The notes beneath the pieces are model-generated. The model worked only from the letters and a program-made list of their open reading frames with translations. It did not search any database and was not told the origin of the DNA. Positions 25,159 through 34,566 of a stretch of DNA of 55,744 nt are shown piece by piece. This stretch comes from an uncultured Lachnospiraceae bacterium (lineage in GTDB: Bacteria; Bacillota; Clostridia; Lachnospirales; Lachnospiraceae), in the NCBI GenBank assembly GCA_900549995.1, contig URQQ01000030.1, positions 1 to 55,744 of the forward strand, in the 5' to 3' direction. Made by a program: the position numbers and the translations under genes. Position 1 is the stretch's first letter. Every line of letters begins with the position of its first letter.

Positions 25159-26724
25159 TTATACATAGTCAAAATGATCCGGCCCTTTAAACCATGAATT
25201 TCTTCCCAGATGAAGAATAAATGCCAGAACGGCCATTACAAGATACCCGACTGCAAATGGTGACCCCGGATTGAATCCAAGCTGTGCACTGTGAATAAAT
25301 CCAAAGCAGGCCAGTGCATAACCCACTACGCAGGTAATTGCCACTTTATTCAACTGTTTGTCAATAATGAATACGGTCATTGTTCCAAGTAAAATCCCAA
25401 TAATGATAGCTCCCGATTTCGTACCCGGAACACCATTCCACATGACACCTGCGTCTTTGATCGCCTGTGTTATTTCAGCATTATATTCCGACAGTCCCGA
25501 AGGCATGATCTCTGTAAAAGCACCGGACAAACCTACCGCTCCTGTAATCTGTGTATACAGGTAATCTGCAACTGGCGGCACCATCGCAATACCGACTGCT
25601 GCATAGTGTTTCACTTCACAGTCCTTGAATGCCTGTGCAACCATAACAATTGCGCACCACAGGAATGTAACTGCACAGACCGCTGGAGGTACCATATTAC
25701 TCAGAAATGTAAACAATCCAAATATTCCCGAAATACCAAGTACGATACCTGATACCAGTGAATACCCGATACCTGCTTTTGATTTCTTAAGACCAGCATG
25801 GCCAAGCCAGACTGTATTCGGTACGACTCCGCCGCAGATTGCTGACAGCATTGTACAGATACCATCTGCGAACTGGGTCTCACGTACATTATAGTTGTCT
25901 CCTGCTGCATTTGCAGCTTCTACGTTATCCATCGTTTCGATAAAGTTATAAATTTCAACTGGAATTACAATTGTCAAATACGGCGCAACTATAGCAAAGC
26001 CATCAATCAGATGCTCAATGCTGTTGGCCGGATTCGGTATATAGAATCCAATTCCGCTGAAATCAATGTTTGTACGTCCCAGGCAGAATGCATAGATGAT
26101 ACCGCCGACAATTGCGACAACAAGCGGTGGAATTTTCTTTGGAAACAGATAGCCCCCGAAGATTCCGACCATTGCTACAAACAGAACCGGAAGCCCTACA
26201 AGCGGGTCACCGAATATATCAAATACTCCCTGTGTAGCCATCCAGATAAATCCGATTCCTGCAACAGTTCCAAGAAGCGCTGCTCTTGGAAGTTTGCTTT
26301 TCATCCAAGGTCCGATAAATCCTCCAATAAATTCTACTGCTCCTCCGATAAAACATGCTGCGACTGCTGCCGACCACGCAAGGTATGGATCATCCAGCGC
26401 ATAATGAAGCGGCATAATAACGCCGTAAAGCATAACGAACATCGCCGGTGTTGATACTCCGGACGGCAGAGCTGTGACATCTGCACGCCCTTCTTTTTTT
26501 GACAGGCGCCGGCCCATAAAGGCATAATAAATACCGCTTAACATCAGACCGACAGACATCCCCGGAATTACTGCACCGTACACAATCTCATCCGGCCATC
26601 CAAGTACTCCTGACAAAGTTGCGATTACAATCAGATAGTTTACAATGTTATTTGTGATGGAATACGTCATTCCACCAATATCTCCACGCTGAAACCATGG
26701 TACTAATGTCTTTTGTTTACTCAT
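25159..26724 (-). CDS. Purine/xanthine permease (NCS2-like)
   Basis: A 521-residue membrane protein with about 12-14 hydrophobic segments. ADVTALPSGVSTPAMFVM and ETMDNVEAANAAGDNYNVRE (ETMDNVE, a family-like glutamate in the substrate site) plus GGVVPNTVWLGHAG point to the nucleobase/cation symporter-2 superfamily. The position directly after two adenine deaminase-type genes suggests adenine or hypoxanthine as cargo. I chose the ATG at 26724, with AGGAAGAG upstream; a TTG 24 nt earlier lies before the Shine-Dalgarno. It is 27 nt after ade. Exact specificity is inferred. Confidence 0.85.
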   Translation of the reverse strand: MSKQKTLVPWFQRGDIGGMTYSITNNIVNYLIVIATLSGVLGWPDEIVYGAVIPGMSVGLMLSGIYYAFMGRRLSKKEGRADVTALPSGVSTPAMFVMLYGVIMPLHYALDDPYLAWSAAVAACFIGGAVEFIGGFIGPWMKSKLPRAALLGTVAGIGFIWMATQGVFDIFGDPLVGLPVLFVAMVGIFGGYLFPKKIPPLVVAIVGGIIYAFCLGRTNIDFSGIGFYIPNPANSIEHLIDGFAIVAPYLTIVIPVEIYNFIETMDNVEAANAAGDNYNVRETQFADGICTMLSAICGGVVPNTVWLGHAGLKKSKAGIGYSLVSGIVLGISGIFGLFTFLSNMVPPAVCAVTFLWCAIVMVAQAFKDCEVKHYAAVGIAMVPPVADYLYTQITGAVGLSGAFTEIMPSGLSEYNAEITQAIKDAGVMWNGVPGTKSGAIIIGILLGTMTVFIIDKQLNKVAITCVVGYALACFGFIHSAQLGFNPGSPFAVGYLVMAVLAFILHLGRNSWFKGPDHFDYV

Positions 26725-26751
26725 TCTCTCTCTCTTCCTATGACTCAATTA

Positions 26752-28482
26752 TTAAGCTTCTACTGGGATAAATGAAAATGTCGTTACATCAAACAATCCC
26801 ATATCTGTCAGTTTCACTTCTGGAATCACTGCAAGTGACATAAAACATAGCGTCATAACTGGCTCTACATTTTTATCAATTCCCAGTTCATCGTATGCTT
26901 TCTCATGGATTAATGTAAGTTTTTGGTCTACCCACTCACCACTTTGATCGCTCATTAAACCTGCAATTGGCATCGGCATGTTTTCAATGACCCTGCCGTC
27001 TTTTACAATCACAATTCCGCCTTCCTGTTCGATCAGTTTGTTTACAGCAAATTCCATTTCTTCATCACTGACACCCACTACTATGATATTGTGTGAGTCA
27101 TGTGCAATCGATAATGCAACTGCACCTTCTTTAATGCCATAACCTTTCAGGAACCCGCAGGCCACATTTCCTGTACCCTGATGCCGCTCGACTACTGCTG
27201 TTTTTACAATGTCTACCTGAGGATTTCGAACAAACTCTCCATTCTCATCAAGCTCAATCTTAGCTTTTGCCTTCTTCGTCACGACACCGCCTGGTAAAAT
27301 CTCTATCACATTGACTTCATCACTCTTCAGATGCATTTTAAACTTCTCTGCCGAGAAATCTTTTACCAGAACACTGCCTTTCACAGATGAAATATCATAA
27401 GGACTGATTTCCTTCAGATATGTGCCATTTTCTGCTGTAAGTTCTCCGGCAATCCACACTTTATCTACACGGAAATCTTCCAGATCGTCCAGAAGAACAA
27501 TATCTGCACGATATCCCGGAGCGATTGCACCGCGGTCTTTTAATCCAAAACATTCTGCCGCATTCAGCGTTGCCATACGAATCGCAGTCACTGCATCCAA
27601 TCCTTCTTCCACACATATCTTGAGGTGGTTATCCAGATGTCCTTCGTGAAGGATTGTTTTTGGCTGACGGTCGTCCGAACATAACAGACATCTCCTGCTG
27701 TTTTCTGGTGTAACACCTTTTAACAGTTCTCTCAGGTTATGGCATGCAGATCCCTGACGCAGCAGAATATACATACCACACGCCAGACGTTCTTCCATTT
27801 CCTCTACAGTTGAACATTCATGATCTGCAAGGATTCGTGCAGCAGCGTAAGCATTCATCTCCTTCCCTGTAATTCCAGGGCCATGTCCGTCTATAATTTT
27901 TCCTTCCCGCTTTGCAACCAGAAGTTTGTCAAGCACACTATCGTCCGCCCCAATAACACCCACAAAATTCATGAACTCACCCAGACCGAGAATTCCTTCT
28001 CTTTTTATCGGTTCCTCCATTTCCGGTGCATTGATTACGGCTCCGGAATGTTCAAAAGGCGTCGCGGGAACGCAGGATGGCAGCACGTATTTTATATCGA
28101 GCGCTGTCCCTTTTGAAGCCTCCATCATATAGTCAAGTCCCTGAATACCACATACATTTACAATCTCATGCGGGTCCGCAATAATCGTAGTTCCTCCATG
28201 AGGAACAAGGAGACGTCCAATTTCCTCCGGACTTACATAAGAAGATTCAATGTGGATATGGCTGTCAATGAAGCCCGGAGCTGCATATCTTCCCTGTGCA
28301 TCTATGACTTTCTCCCCATCATACTGGCCGATGCCTGCAATCTGGCCGCCGCATAATGCAATATCTCCCTCTACGATTTTGCCGGAAAATACGTTCACTA
28401 TTTTACAGTTTTTGATCACTACGTCAGCCGGTATTCTCCCGGCCGCTGTATCAATCAACTTCTTTAATTCTTCTTTCTGCAT
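26752..28482 (-). CDS. ade: Adenine deaminase
   Basis: A 576-residue amidohydrolase, the usual length of bacterial Ade, which converts adenine to hypoxanthine and ammonia. Metal-site residues are all visible: HxH in DSHIHIESS (H75, H77), E169 in LGLGEFMN, H200 in DGHGPG, H221 in ADHECS and D270 in CSDDR. DPHEIVNVCG and HEGHLDN are also family signatures. The C-terminal domain (about residues 400-576) contains IAHDSHNIIVVG and MPMPIAGLMS. It is 12 nt downstream of a diverged paralogue and upstream of a permease, forming a purine salvage unit. Confidence 0.96.
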   Translation of the reverse strand: MQKEELKKLIDTAAGRIPADVVIKNCKIVNVFSGKIVEGDIALCGGQIAGIGQYDGEKVIDAQGRYAAPGFIDSHIHIESSYVSPEEIGRLLVPHGGTTIIADPHEIVNVCGIQGLDYMMEASKGTALDIKYVLPSCVPATPFEHSGAVINAPEMEEPIKREGILGLGEFMNFVGVIGADDSVLDKLLVAKREGKIIDGHGPGITGKEMNAYAAARILADHECSTVEEMEERLACGMYILLRQGSACHNLRELLKGVTPENSRRCLLCSDDRQPKTILHEGHLDNHLKICVEEGLDAVTAIRMATLNAAECFGLKDRGAIAPGYRADIVLLDDLEDFRVDKVWIAGELTAENGTYLKEISPYDISSVKGSVLVKDFSAEKFKMHLKSDEVNVIEILPGGVVTKKAKAKIELDENGEFVRNPQVDIVKTAVVERHQGTGNVACGFLKGYGIKEGAVALSIAHDSHNIIVVGVSDEEMEFAVNKLIEQEGGIVIVKDGRVIENMPMPIAGLMSDQSGEWVDQKLTLIHEKAYDELGIDKNVEPVMTLCFMSLAVIPEVKLTDMGLFDVTTFSFIPVEA

Positions 28483-28494
28483 AAGATTTTCCTC

Positions 28495-30276
28495 CTATTT
28501 CTCTGTTACTTCAAGGATCGGATCAAACGTAGTAAGTGCCGTGTAATCTACCGGACCTGCATCTGTAATTGCATAATCCGGGATCGCTGTGATCGGCAGG
28601 AAGAACATGTACATCATCGGATCTGGAAGGTCTGAACCTAAGGCTCTTGCCGCCTGATCAATTTTCTTTTCATGAGCTGCGATTTCCTCTGGCTCGCGGT
28701 CACTTACAATTCCTCCTACCGGAAGTGGAAGGAATTCAAGAATTTCACCATCTGCAACTACAACCTGTCCGCCGCCCTGCTCGATCAGATAGTTTACCGC
28801 CGTCGACATATCTTCTGCGTTCACTCCCATAACTACCAGGTTATTATCATCCGGTGCTGCTGAAGATGCCATTGCACCTTTCTTTAATTTCCATCCTGAA
28901 CAAAATGCCAGTGATTTATTGCCATTTCTTCCGAATCTCTCCAGTACAGAAACCATTGCCACATCCTGCTCTGTATCCGGAAGAACAATTCCGTTTTCCA
29001 CTTTCAGAACAACATCTCTTCTCTTACGCACAAATGGTCCTTTGACATCCATGGCAAGCACCTTCGCTTCTCCATTCTGGATCGAAGTCTTGTATTCAAA
29101 ATCTTCTTTCGTTGTCCGTTTACATTTCAGCTCACCTTTCAAAACAGAGCTTCTGGCCGGTGCCTGAAGTTCATAGGACAATTTGTGGTCTTTCGCAACC
29201 ATAGAACCGTTTGTCATAACTTCTTTTACTTCAAAGTTCTCGATATCATCTACAAACAGAATATCTGCAATTCTTCCAGGGCAGATTGATCCGACAAGAT
29301 GGTCAATCCGGTATGCTTCCGCACTGTTGATTGTCGCCATCTGGATCGCTGTCATCGGCTCAACTCCCGCTTTGATCGCAAGCCGTACCACATTGTCCAG
29401 ATGTCCCTTTAAAAGGACATCACTTGCTGTCACATCATCCGTACAGAAGCTTACACGGCGCGCAAATGCCGGATTCACTTCTGTCACTGCCCTGATGTTT
29501 TCTTCCAGGAAATGTGTCACAGATGATTCACGAATCAGCATATGCATACCTTTTCTCATTTTCTCTACGACTTCTTCATGGTCATAACTCTCGTGATCCA
29601 GACGCACTCCACCACAGATGTATCCATTCAGGTCATTTCCTCTTGCCATCGGCGCACATCCGAATACCGGCAGGCGGTTTTTAAACGCCTCAGCGATTGC
29701 TCCAAGCGTATCTTCGTCCTCTTCCTGTAAAAACTCCCTTACAGTCTCCCACACACCATAGCATTCCGGCCACTGCTGTACTTCTGCATGAACATCTTTC
29801 GTAAAGTTAAACGCCACTGTAGACTGCGGAATTGTATACGGTGTCTTATACGGTGCTCCCCAGAATACTTTCAGCGGGCTCTTTTTAACTTCATCCATAA
29901 TTTCCCTTAATCCTTCAAGCCCAGAAACAGAGATGTATTCATCTAAACCGGAAATCATACTTGTAGTACCTCTTGGCACCACTGCTTTAGCATAACTTGT
30001 GATGCTGAGCTTACTGCACTCGCTGTGAATATGCCCATCAATCATACCTGGCACAAGATAACGTCCTTTTGCATCAATCACTTCTGTATCTGGACCGATG
30101 TATCCTTCCACATCACCTGTTGCAACAATCATATCATTAAAGATAGCAACATCTGCCGGATAAATCTCGCTGGACATAACATTTACAAGCTGTCCACCCT
30201 TAATGACTTTGTGAGCAGGAAGCTTACCACGTCCTGCACGAATGATTTCTTTTAAGTTTTCTACATTTCTTTCCAT
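28495..30276 (-). CDS. Diverged adenine deaminase paralogue (amidohydrolase)
   Basis: A 593-residue protein starting MERNVENLKEIIRAGRGKLP, 8 nt after GGAGG. It aligns end to end with Ade and keeps HxH (H82, H84, in DGHIHSECS), E177 (GVWETV), H228 (LDHES) and D280 (FCTDDV). The position of the beta-5 metal-ligand His (HGPG in Ade) is Cys207 in FGCAPM, and the DPHE motif is LDEY. It may therefore bind a different metal set or use a substrate other than adenine. It is the first gene of the purine operon, preceded by a possible attenuator. Confidence 0.88.
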   Translation of the reverse strand: MERNVENLKEIIRAGRGKLPAHKVIKGGQLVNVMSSEIYPADVAIFNDMIVATGDVEGYIGPDTEVIDAKGRYLVPGMIDGHIHSECSKLSITSYAKAVVPRGTTSMISGLDEYISVSGLEGLREIMDEVKKSPLKVFWGAPYKTPYTIPQSTVAFNFTKDVHAEVQQWPECYGVWETVREFLQEEDEDTLGAIAEAFKNRLPVFGCAPMARGNDLNGYICGGVRLDHESYDHEEVVEKMRKGMHMLIRESSVTHFLEENIRAVTEVNPAFARRVSFCTDDVTASDVLLKGHLDNVVRLAIKAGVEPMTAIQMATINSAEAYRIDHLVGSICPGRIADILFVDDIENFEVKEVMTNGSMVAKDHKLSYELQAPARSSVLKGELKCKRTTKEDFEYKTSIQNGEAKVLAMDVKGPFVRKRRDVVLKVENGIVLPDTEQDVAMVSVLERFGRNGNKSLAFCSGWKLKKGAMASSAAPDDNNLVVMGVNAEDMSTAVNYLIEQGGGQVVVADGEILEFLPLPVGGIVSDREPEEIAAHEKKIDQAARALGSDLPDPMMYMFFLPITAIPDYAITDAGPVDYTALTTFDPILEVTEK

Positions 30277-30347
30277 TTTGAATCCTCCTTCATATTGCAA
30301 AAATCTTGAGTATCTATCAACACATTAACAGATACAAGGCAACAAAA

Positions 30348-30399
30348 AAGATACATCGGCCAATGGCTAAACAGGTTTCCCGTCCTGCAAATGTATCTT
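30348..30399 (-). promoter_or_regulatory. Candidate leader attenuator / cis-regulatory RNA of the purine operon
   Basis: On the minus strand AAGATACAT (30391-30399) and ATGTATCTT (30348-30356) form a perfect 9-bp closing stem followed by a U-run of about seven. The enclosed 34 nt can form two small hairpins, CAGG/CCTG with an ACGGGAAA loop and GCC/GGC. It lies about 70 nt before the first start codon. I do not recognise the purine riboswitch core or another known class. Confidence 0.6.
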
Positions 30400-30534
30400 G
30401 AAGAATTTTGGTATTAAATTAATTTTATCTTATCACAAGATTGAGGGAATGAGAATAGATTTACCTATTAGATTTTCGTATAAGAATTGACAAGTATTGC
30501 TTATGATACTGTTAAGACCGACATAGCTAAAAAA

Positions 30535-30620
30535 TAGACCTGTTCCTTTTTGACAACAGACCCGTCCCTTTTTGAAGACAGACCTGTCCCTTTTCAACAG
30601 CAGACCTGTCCCTTTTTGGA
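30535..30620. repeat. Second cluster of GACCTGTCCC tandem repeats
   Basis: Four successive units of about 22-24 bp with the core AGACCTGTCCCTTTTTG (variants CCTGTTCC, CCCGTCCC), separated by ACAAC, AAGAC or CAACAGC-type linkers. Inverted copies GGGGACAGGT and GGGACAGGT follow at 30901 and 30924. The intervening 30621-30900 has small hairpins (for example ATGGATAT/ATATCCAT) but no gene. Confidence 0.75.
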
Positions 30621-30940
30621 TAATTGTATCTTTATACCCCTCTCATTAATTAGTACATTAATGCTGACATCCTCAATCCATTTTCGCTGTTTGTTCATGA
30701 ACATAGATAATTCCAGCATTTTCAGTTGAATCTTGTAAATCCTACATAAAATAGGACATGCAGATCCTCCGACAAATCTCTTCCCTCATAAAATGGATAT
30801 GTATAAATATCCATTTACACAATATTTATCCAAGCATCCGACCTGGGATTACAGCTCCCAGGCGATTTACAATATGCACATTATTCATTCTTCATCATTT
30901 GGGGACAGGTCTGTCTTCAAAAAGGGACAGGTTATAACGA

Positions 30941-30983
30941 AATTAGGGACGTAATCCTCTTGAAAAGGATTACGTCCCTAATT
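30941..30983. repeat. 17-bp perfect palindrome downstream of the PFOR gene
   Basis: AATTAGGGACGTAATCC (30941-30957) and its exact complement (30967-30983) flank a 9-nt loop. It is 19 bp after the PFOR stop on the minus strand and may act as a transcript end, though only a short U-run follows. It is related to the copy at 16400-16430. Confidence 0.8.
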
Positions 30984-31002
30984 AACTAATTAACTTCTAA
31001 TT

Positions 31003-34000
31003 CTATTCTTCGTTACCATAAAGTGTAACTAATTTCTTCAGGTAATCATATCTTGCTTTTGCTTCTTTTTCAGATGCTGCAAACAGTTTTTCTGCTCTTT
31101 CTGGATTAGCTCTCTTCAGTGCGTTGTAACGAACTTCTCCATCTAAGAATGCCTGATAGCTTTCTGTTGGTTCTTTGCTGTCAAGTGTGAACTTGTTCTC
31201 AGCTTCTGGGTTAAAGCGGAAGTTGTGCCAGTATCCAGCTTTTACTGCTAATTCTTCTTCAGTCTGAGCTTTGCTCATACCTTTCTTGATACCATGGTTG
31301 ATACATGGAGCGTATGCAATAATCAGTGATGGTCCTGGATAAGCTTCTGCTTCTGCAATTGCTTTTACAGTCTGGTTGAAGTCTGCACCCATAGCGATCT
31401 GTGCTACGTATACATAACCATAACTCATAGCGATGCTTGCAAGATCTTTCTTCTTCACTTCTTTACCAGCTGCAGCAAACTGAGCTGTTGCACCTGTTGG
31501 TGTAGCTTTTGAAGACTGTCCGCCTGTGTTAGAGTAAACTTCTGTATCGTATACCATGATATTGATATCCTGGCCGCTTGCTAATACATGGTCAACACCG
31601 CCGAATCCGATCTCGCATGCCTCCACATGCAAATGTATCCAGGTATTCTTTACATGCAGCAACAACTGCTTCGTCAGAACCTTTTTCTACAATTGCTTCT
31701 ACATAAGTTTTCATTCTGTTTCTGATTGTGTTCTGAGCAAGTAACATACCGTAACCAAATTCAGCATTATCTTCGAACAGAGAGTTTGACCAAGCTGGTC
31801 CTTTTCCTTCCGGAGTTGTTGTATATGGTGTAGACGGTGAAGAGTTACCCCAGATAGAAGAACATCCTGTCGCATTAGCGATGTACATTCTGTCACCGAA
31901 TAACTGTGTAATTAATTTAGCGTAAGGAGTCTCACCACATCCTGCACAAGCACCTGAGAACTCAAGTAATGGCTGTTTGAACTGGCTTCCTTTAACTGTT
32001 GTTTCTTTAAATTTAGCAACTACTTCTGGTTTTACAGGAATCTCTGTACCAAATTCGAAGTATTTCTGCTCGCCGGCATTTGCTTCCATGTTTTCCATAA
32101 CAAGAGCTTTTTCACCCTTCTTACCTGGACATACGTTAGCACATGATCCACATCCTGTACAGTCAAGAGCTGATACAGTGATTGCGAATTTCATTTCCGG
32201 CATACCGATCATATCGATTGTCTGAAGTCCTTCCGGAGCTTTTGCCATCTCATCTGCTGTTAAAGCGATTGGACGGATAACAGCGTGCGGACATACATAT
32301 GCACAACGGTTACACTGGATACAGTTTTCTGGTTTCCACATCGGAATATCTACTGCAATACCACGTTTCTCGTATGCTGAAGTTCCTGATGGTGTAGAAC
32401 CGTCTACATATTCATTGAATGCTGATACTGGAAGTGTATTTCCTTCCTGCGCATTTACTTTAGCCTGGATGCTCTTAACGAAGTCAATGACATCTTTCTT
32501 ACCATTCTCATCAACATGAGGAACTGTAAGACCTTCGTCTGCAGCTGATTTCCAGCTTTCCGGAACTGCAACTTCTACTACCTGTTTTGCGCCGGCATCG
32601 ATTGCATCGTAGTTCATCTGAACGATAGCATCACCTTTTCTTCCGTAAGTAGCTTTTGCAGCTTCTTTCATCAGACGGATTGCTTCTTCTTCCGGAATGA
32701 TTGCAGCAAGTTTGAAGAATGCTGACTGAAGTACTGTATTGATACGTCCGCCAAGTCCGATTTCTTTACCGATCTTGATACCGTCAATTGTGTAGAATTT
32801 GATGTTGTGGTCTGCGATATAGCTCTTCACCTGTCCTGGAAGATGTTTCTCAAGTCCTTCCATATCCCATGGGCAGTTTAATAAGAATGTACCGCCGTCA
32901 ACTAATTCCTGTACCATGTTGTATTTATCAACATAAGACGGGTTATGGCAAGCTACAAAGTTAGCCTGACGGATTAAGTATGTTGATTTGATTGCCTTCT
33001 TACCAAAACGTAAGTGAGACATTGTAACACCGCCTGACTTCTTAGAGTCATAATCGAAGTAAGCCTGTGCATACATATCTGTATTATCACCGATAATCTT
33101 GATGGAGTTCTTGTTCGCACCAACAGTACCGTCAGCTCCAAGTCCCCAGAATTTACAGTTGATTGTTCCTTCAGGTGTTGTAACAATCTCTTTTCCTGTA
33201 TCTAATGACAGATGTGTCACATCATCTTCAATACCGATTGTGAATTTAGCTTTCTCTGTATTGTTGAATACTGCAACGATCTGTGCAGGTGTTGTATCTT
33301 TTGAACCTAATCCGTAACGTCCTGATAATACAGGTACTGCATCGAATTTTGTTCCTTTAAGTGCAGCTACTACGTCTAAGAATAATGGCTCACCAAGAGA
33401 TCCCGGCTCTTTTGTTCTGTCTAAAACAGAAATTGTTTTCACTGTCTCCGGAATTGCATTGATCAGTGCTTCTGCGCAGAATGGTCTGTAAAGACGTACT
33501 TTAACGACACCGACTTTTTCGCCTGCTGCCAGTAAGTAATCGATTGTCTCTTCGATCGTATCACAGACAGAACCCATAGCTACGATCACTTTCTCAGCAT
33601 CAGCAGCTCCGTAGTAGTTGAATAATTTATAATCTGTACCGATCTTAGCATTAACTTTGTCCATGTATTCCTGAACAACACCTGGAAGAGCGTCATAGTA
33701 AGGGTTACATGCTTCTCTTGCCTGGAAGAAAATATCAGGGTTCTGAGCAGAACCTCTGTGGCAAGGATGATTTGGATTCAGTGCGTGCTGACGGAAAGAG
33801 TCAATTGCATCCATATCCACTAATTCTTTTAAGTCATCGTAATCCCATGCTTCAATTTTCTGAATCTCATGAGATGTTCTGAATCCGTCAAAGAAGTTGA
33901 TGAATGGAAGTTTACCTGCAAGAGCTGCACAGTGTGCAACAGGTGTAAGGTCCATTACTTCCTGAACACTTGATTCACAAAGCATAGCAGCACCAGTCTG

Positions 34001-34402
34001 ACGACATGCATAAACGTCTGAGTGGTCACCGAAAATTGATAATGCGTGGCTTGCAAGTGCACGTGCGGATACGTTGAATACTCCTGGTAATTGTTCACCT
34101 GCTACTTTATATAAGTTAGGAATCATTAAGAGTAATCCCTGTGAAGCTGTAAATGTAGTTGTCAATGCACCAGCGGATAAAGAACCGTGTACTGCACCTG
34201 CAGCTCCGGCCTCTGACTGCATTTCTGTTACCTGAACAGTTTGTCCAAAGATGTTCTTTCTTCCCTCTGTTGCCCATTCATCAATATGCTCAGGCATAAC
34301 AGATGATGGCGTGATTGGGTAAATAGCAGCAACTTCTGTGTATGCATATGAAACGTGAGCTGCAGCCTGATTACCATCCATGGTCTTCATTTTTCTTGCC
34401 AT
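31003..34402 (-). pseudogene. nifJ: Pyruvate:ferredoxin (flavodoxin) oxidoreductase, frameshifted with apparent internal deletion
   Basis: The first frame (34402 to 31592) encodes 936 residues: pyrimidine-binding domain (AAHVSYAYTEVAAIYPITPSS), transketolase C-like domain, two 4Fe-4S motifs (CIQCNRCAYVCP, CTGCGSCANVCP) and the start of the TPP domain (CAGCGETPYAKL). It ends in off-frame text (ACGGMRDRIRRC). The second frame resumes at EIGFGGVDHVLASG and runs to 31003. The total is 3400 nt, not a multiple of three and about 45-50 codons short of usual PFOR (around 1175 residues). The missing part includes the GGDGWAYD cofactor motif. PFOR oxidises pyruvate to acetyl-CoA and reduces ferredoxin. 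It is either inactive or an assembly fault. Confidence 0.88.
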
Positions 34403-34452
34403 TTGTTGTTCCTCCTTAATGTTTCAAAGTTAATTTTTTCACATGTACTTCT

Positions 34453-34481
34453 ATTATAGACTGTCTGAATATAAAAGTCCA
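34453..34481 (-). promoter_or_regulatory. Promoter of the PFOR gene
   Basis: The minus strand has -10 TATAAT (34453-34458) and -35 TGGACT (34476-34481) with a 17-bp spacer, leaving a leader of about 45 nt that ends in AAGGAGG before the ATG. Confidence 0.7.
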
Positions 34482-34526
34482 GTTTTTGAAGTGAATATTT
34501 TGTTCCTTTTTACGTACAATGGCTGC

Positions 34527-34562
34527 GAAAAGCCCCCGGAACATTTCTGTCCCGGAGGCCCT
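34527..34562 (-). terminator. Intrinsic terminator after lgt
   Basis: On the minus strand GGGCCTCCGGG pairs with the CCGGGGGCTTTT side, a strongly GC-rich stem with a short loop, followed by TTTT, 4 nt after the lgt stop. Confidence 0.75.
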
Positions 34563-34566
34563 TCAC

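Noticed and set aside
30300..30470. Canonical purine (guanine/adenine) riboswitch before the purine operon
   Set aside because: The three-helix core with its invariant junction bases is not present; only the unassigned hairpin is.
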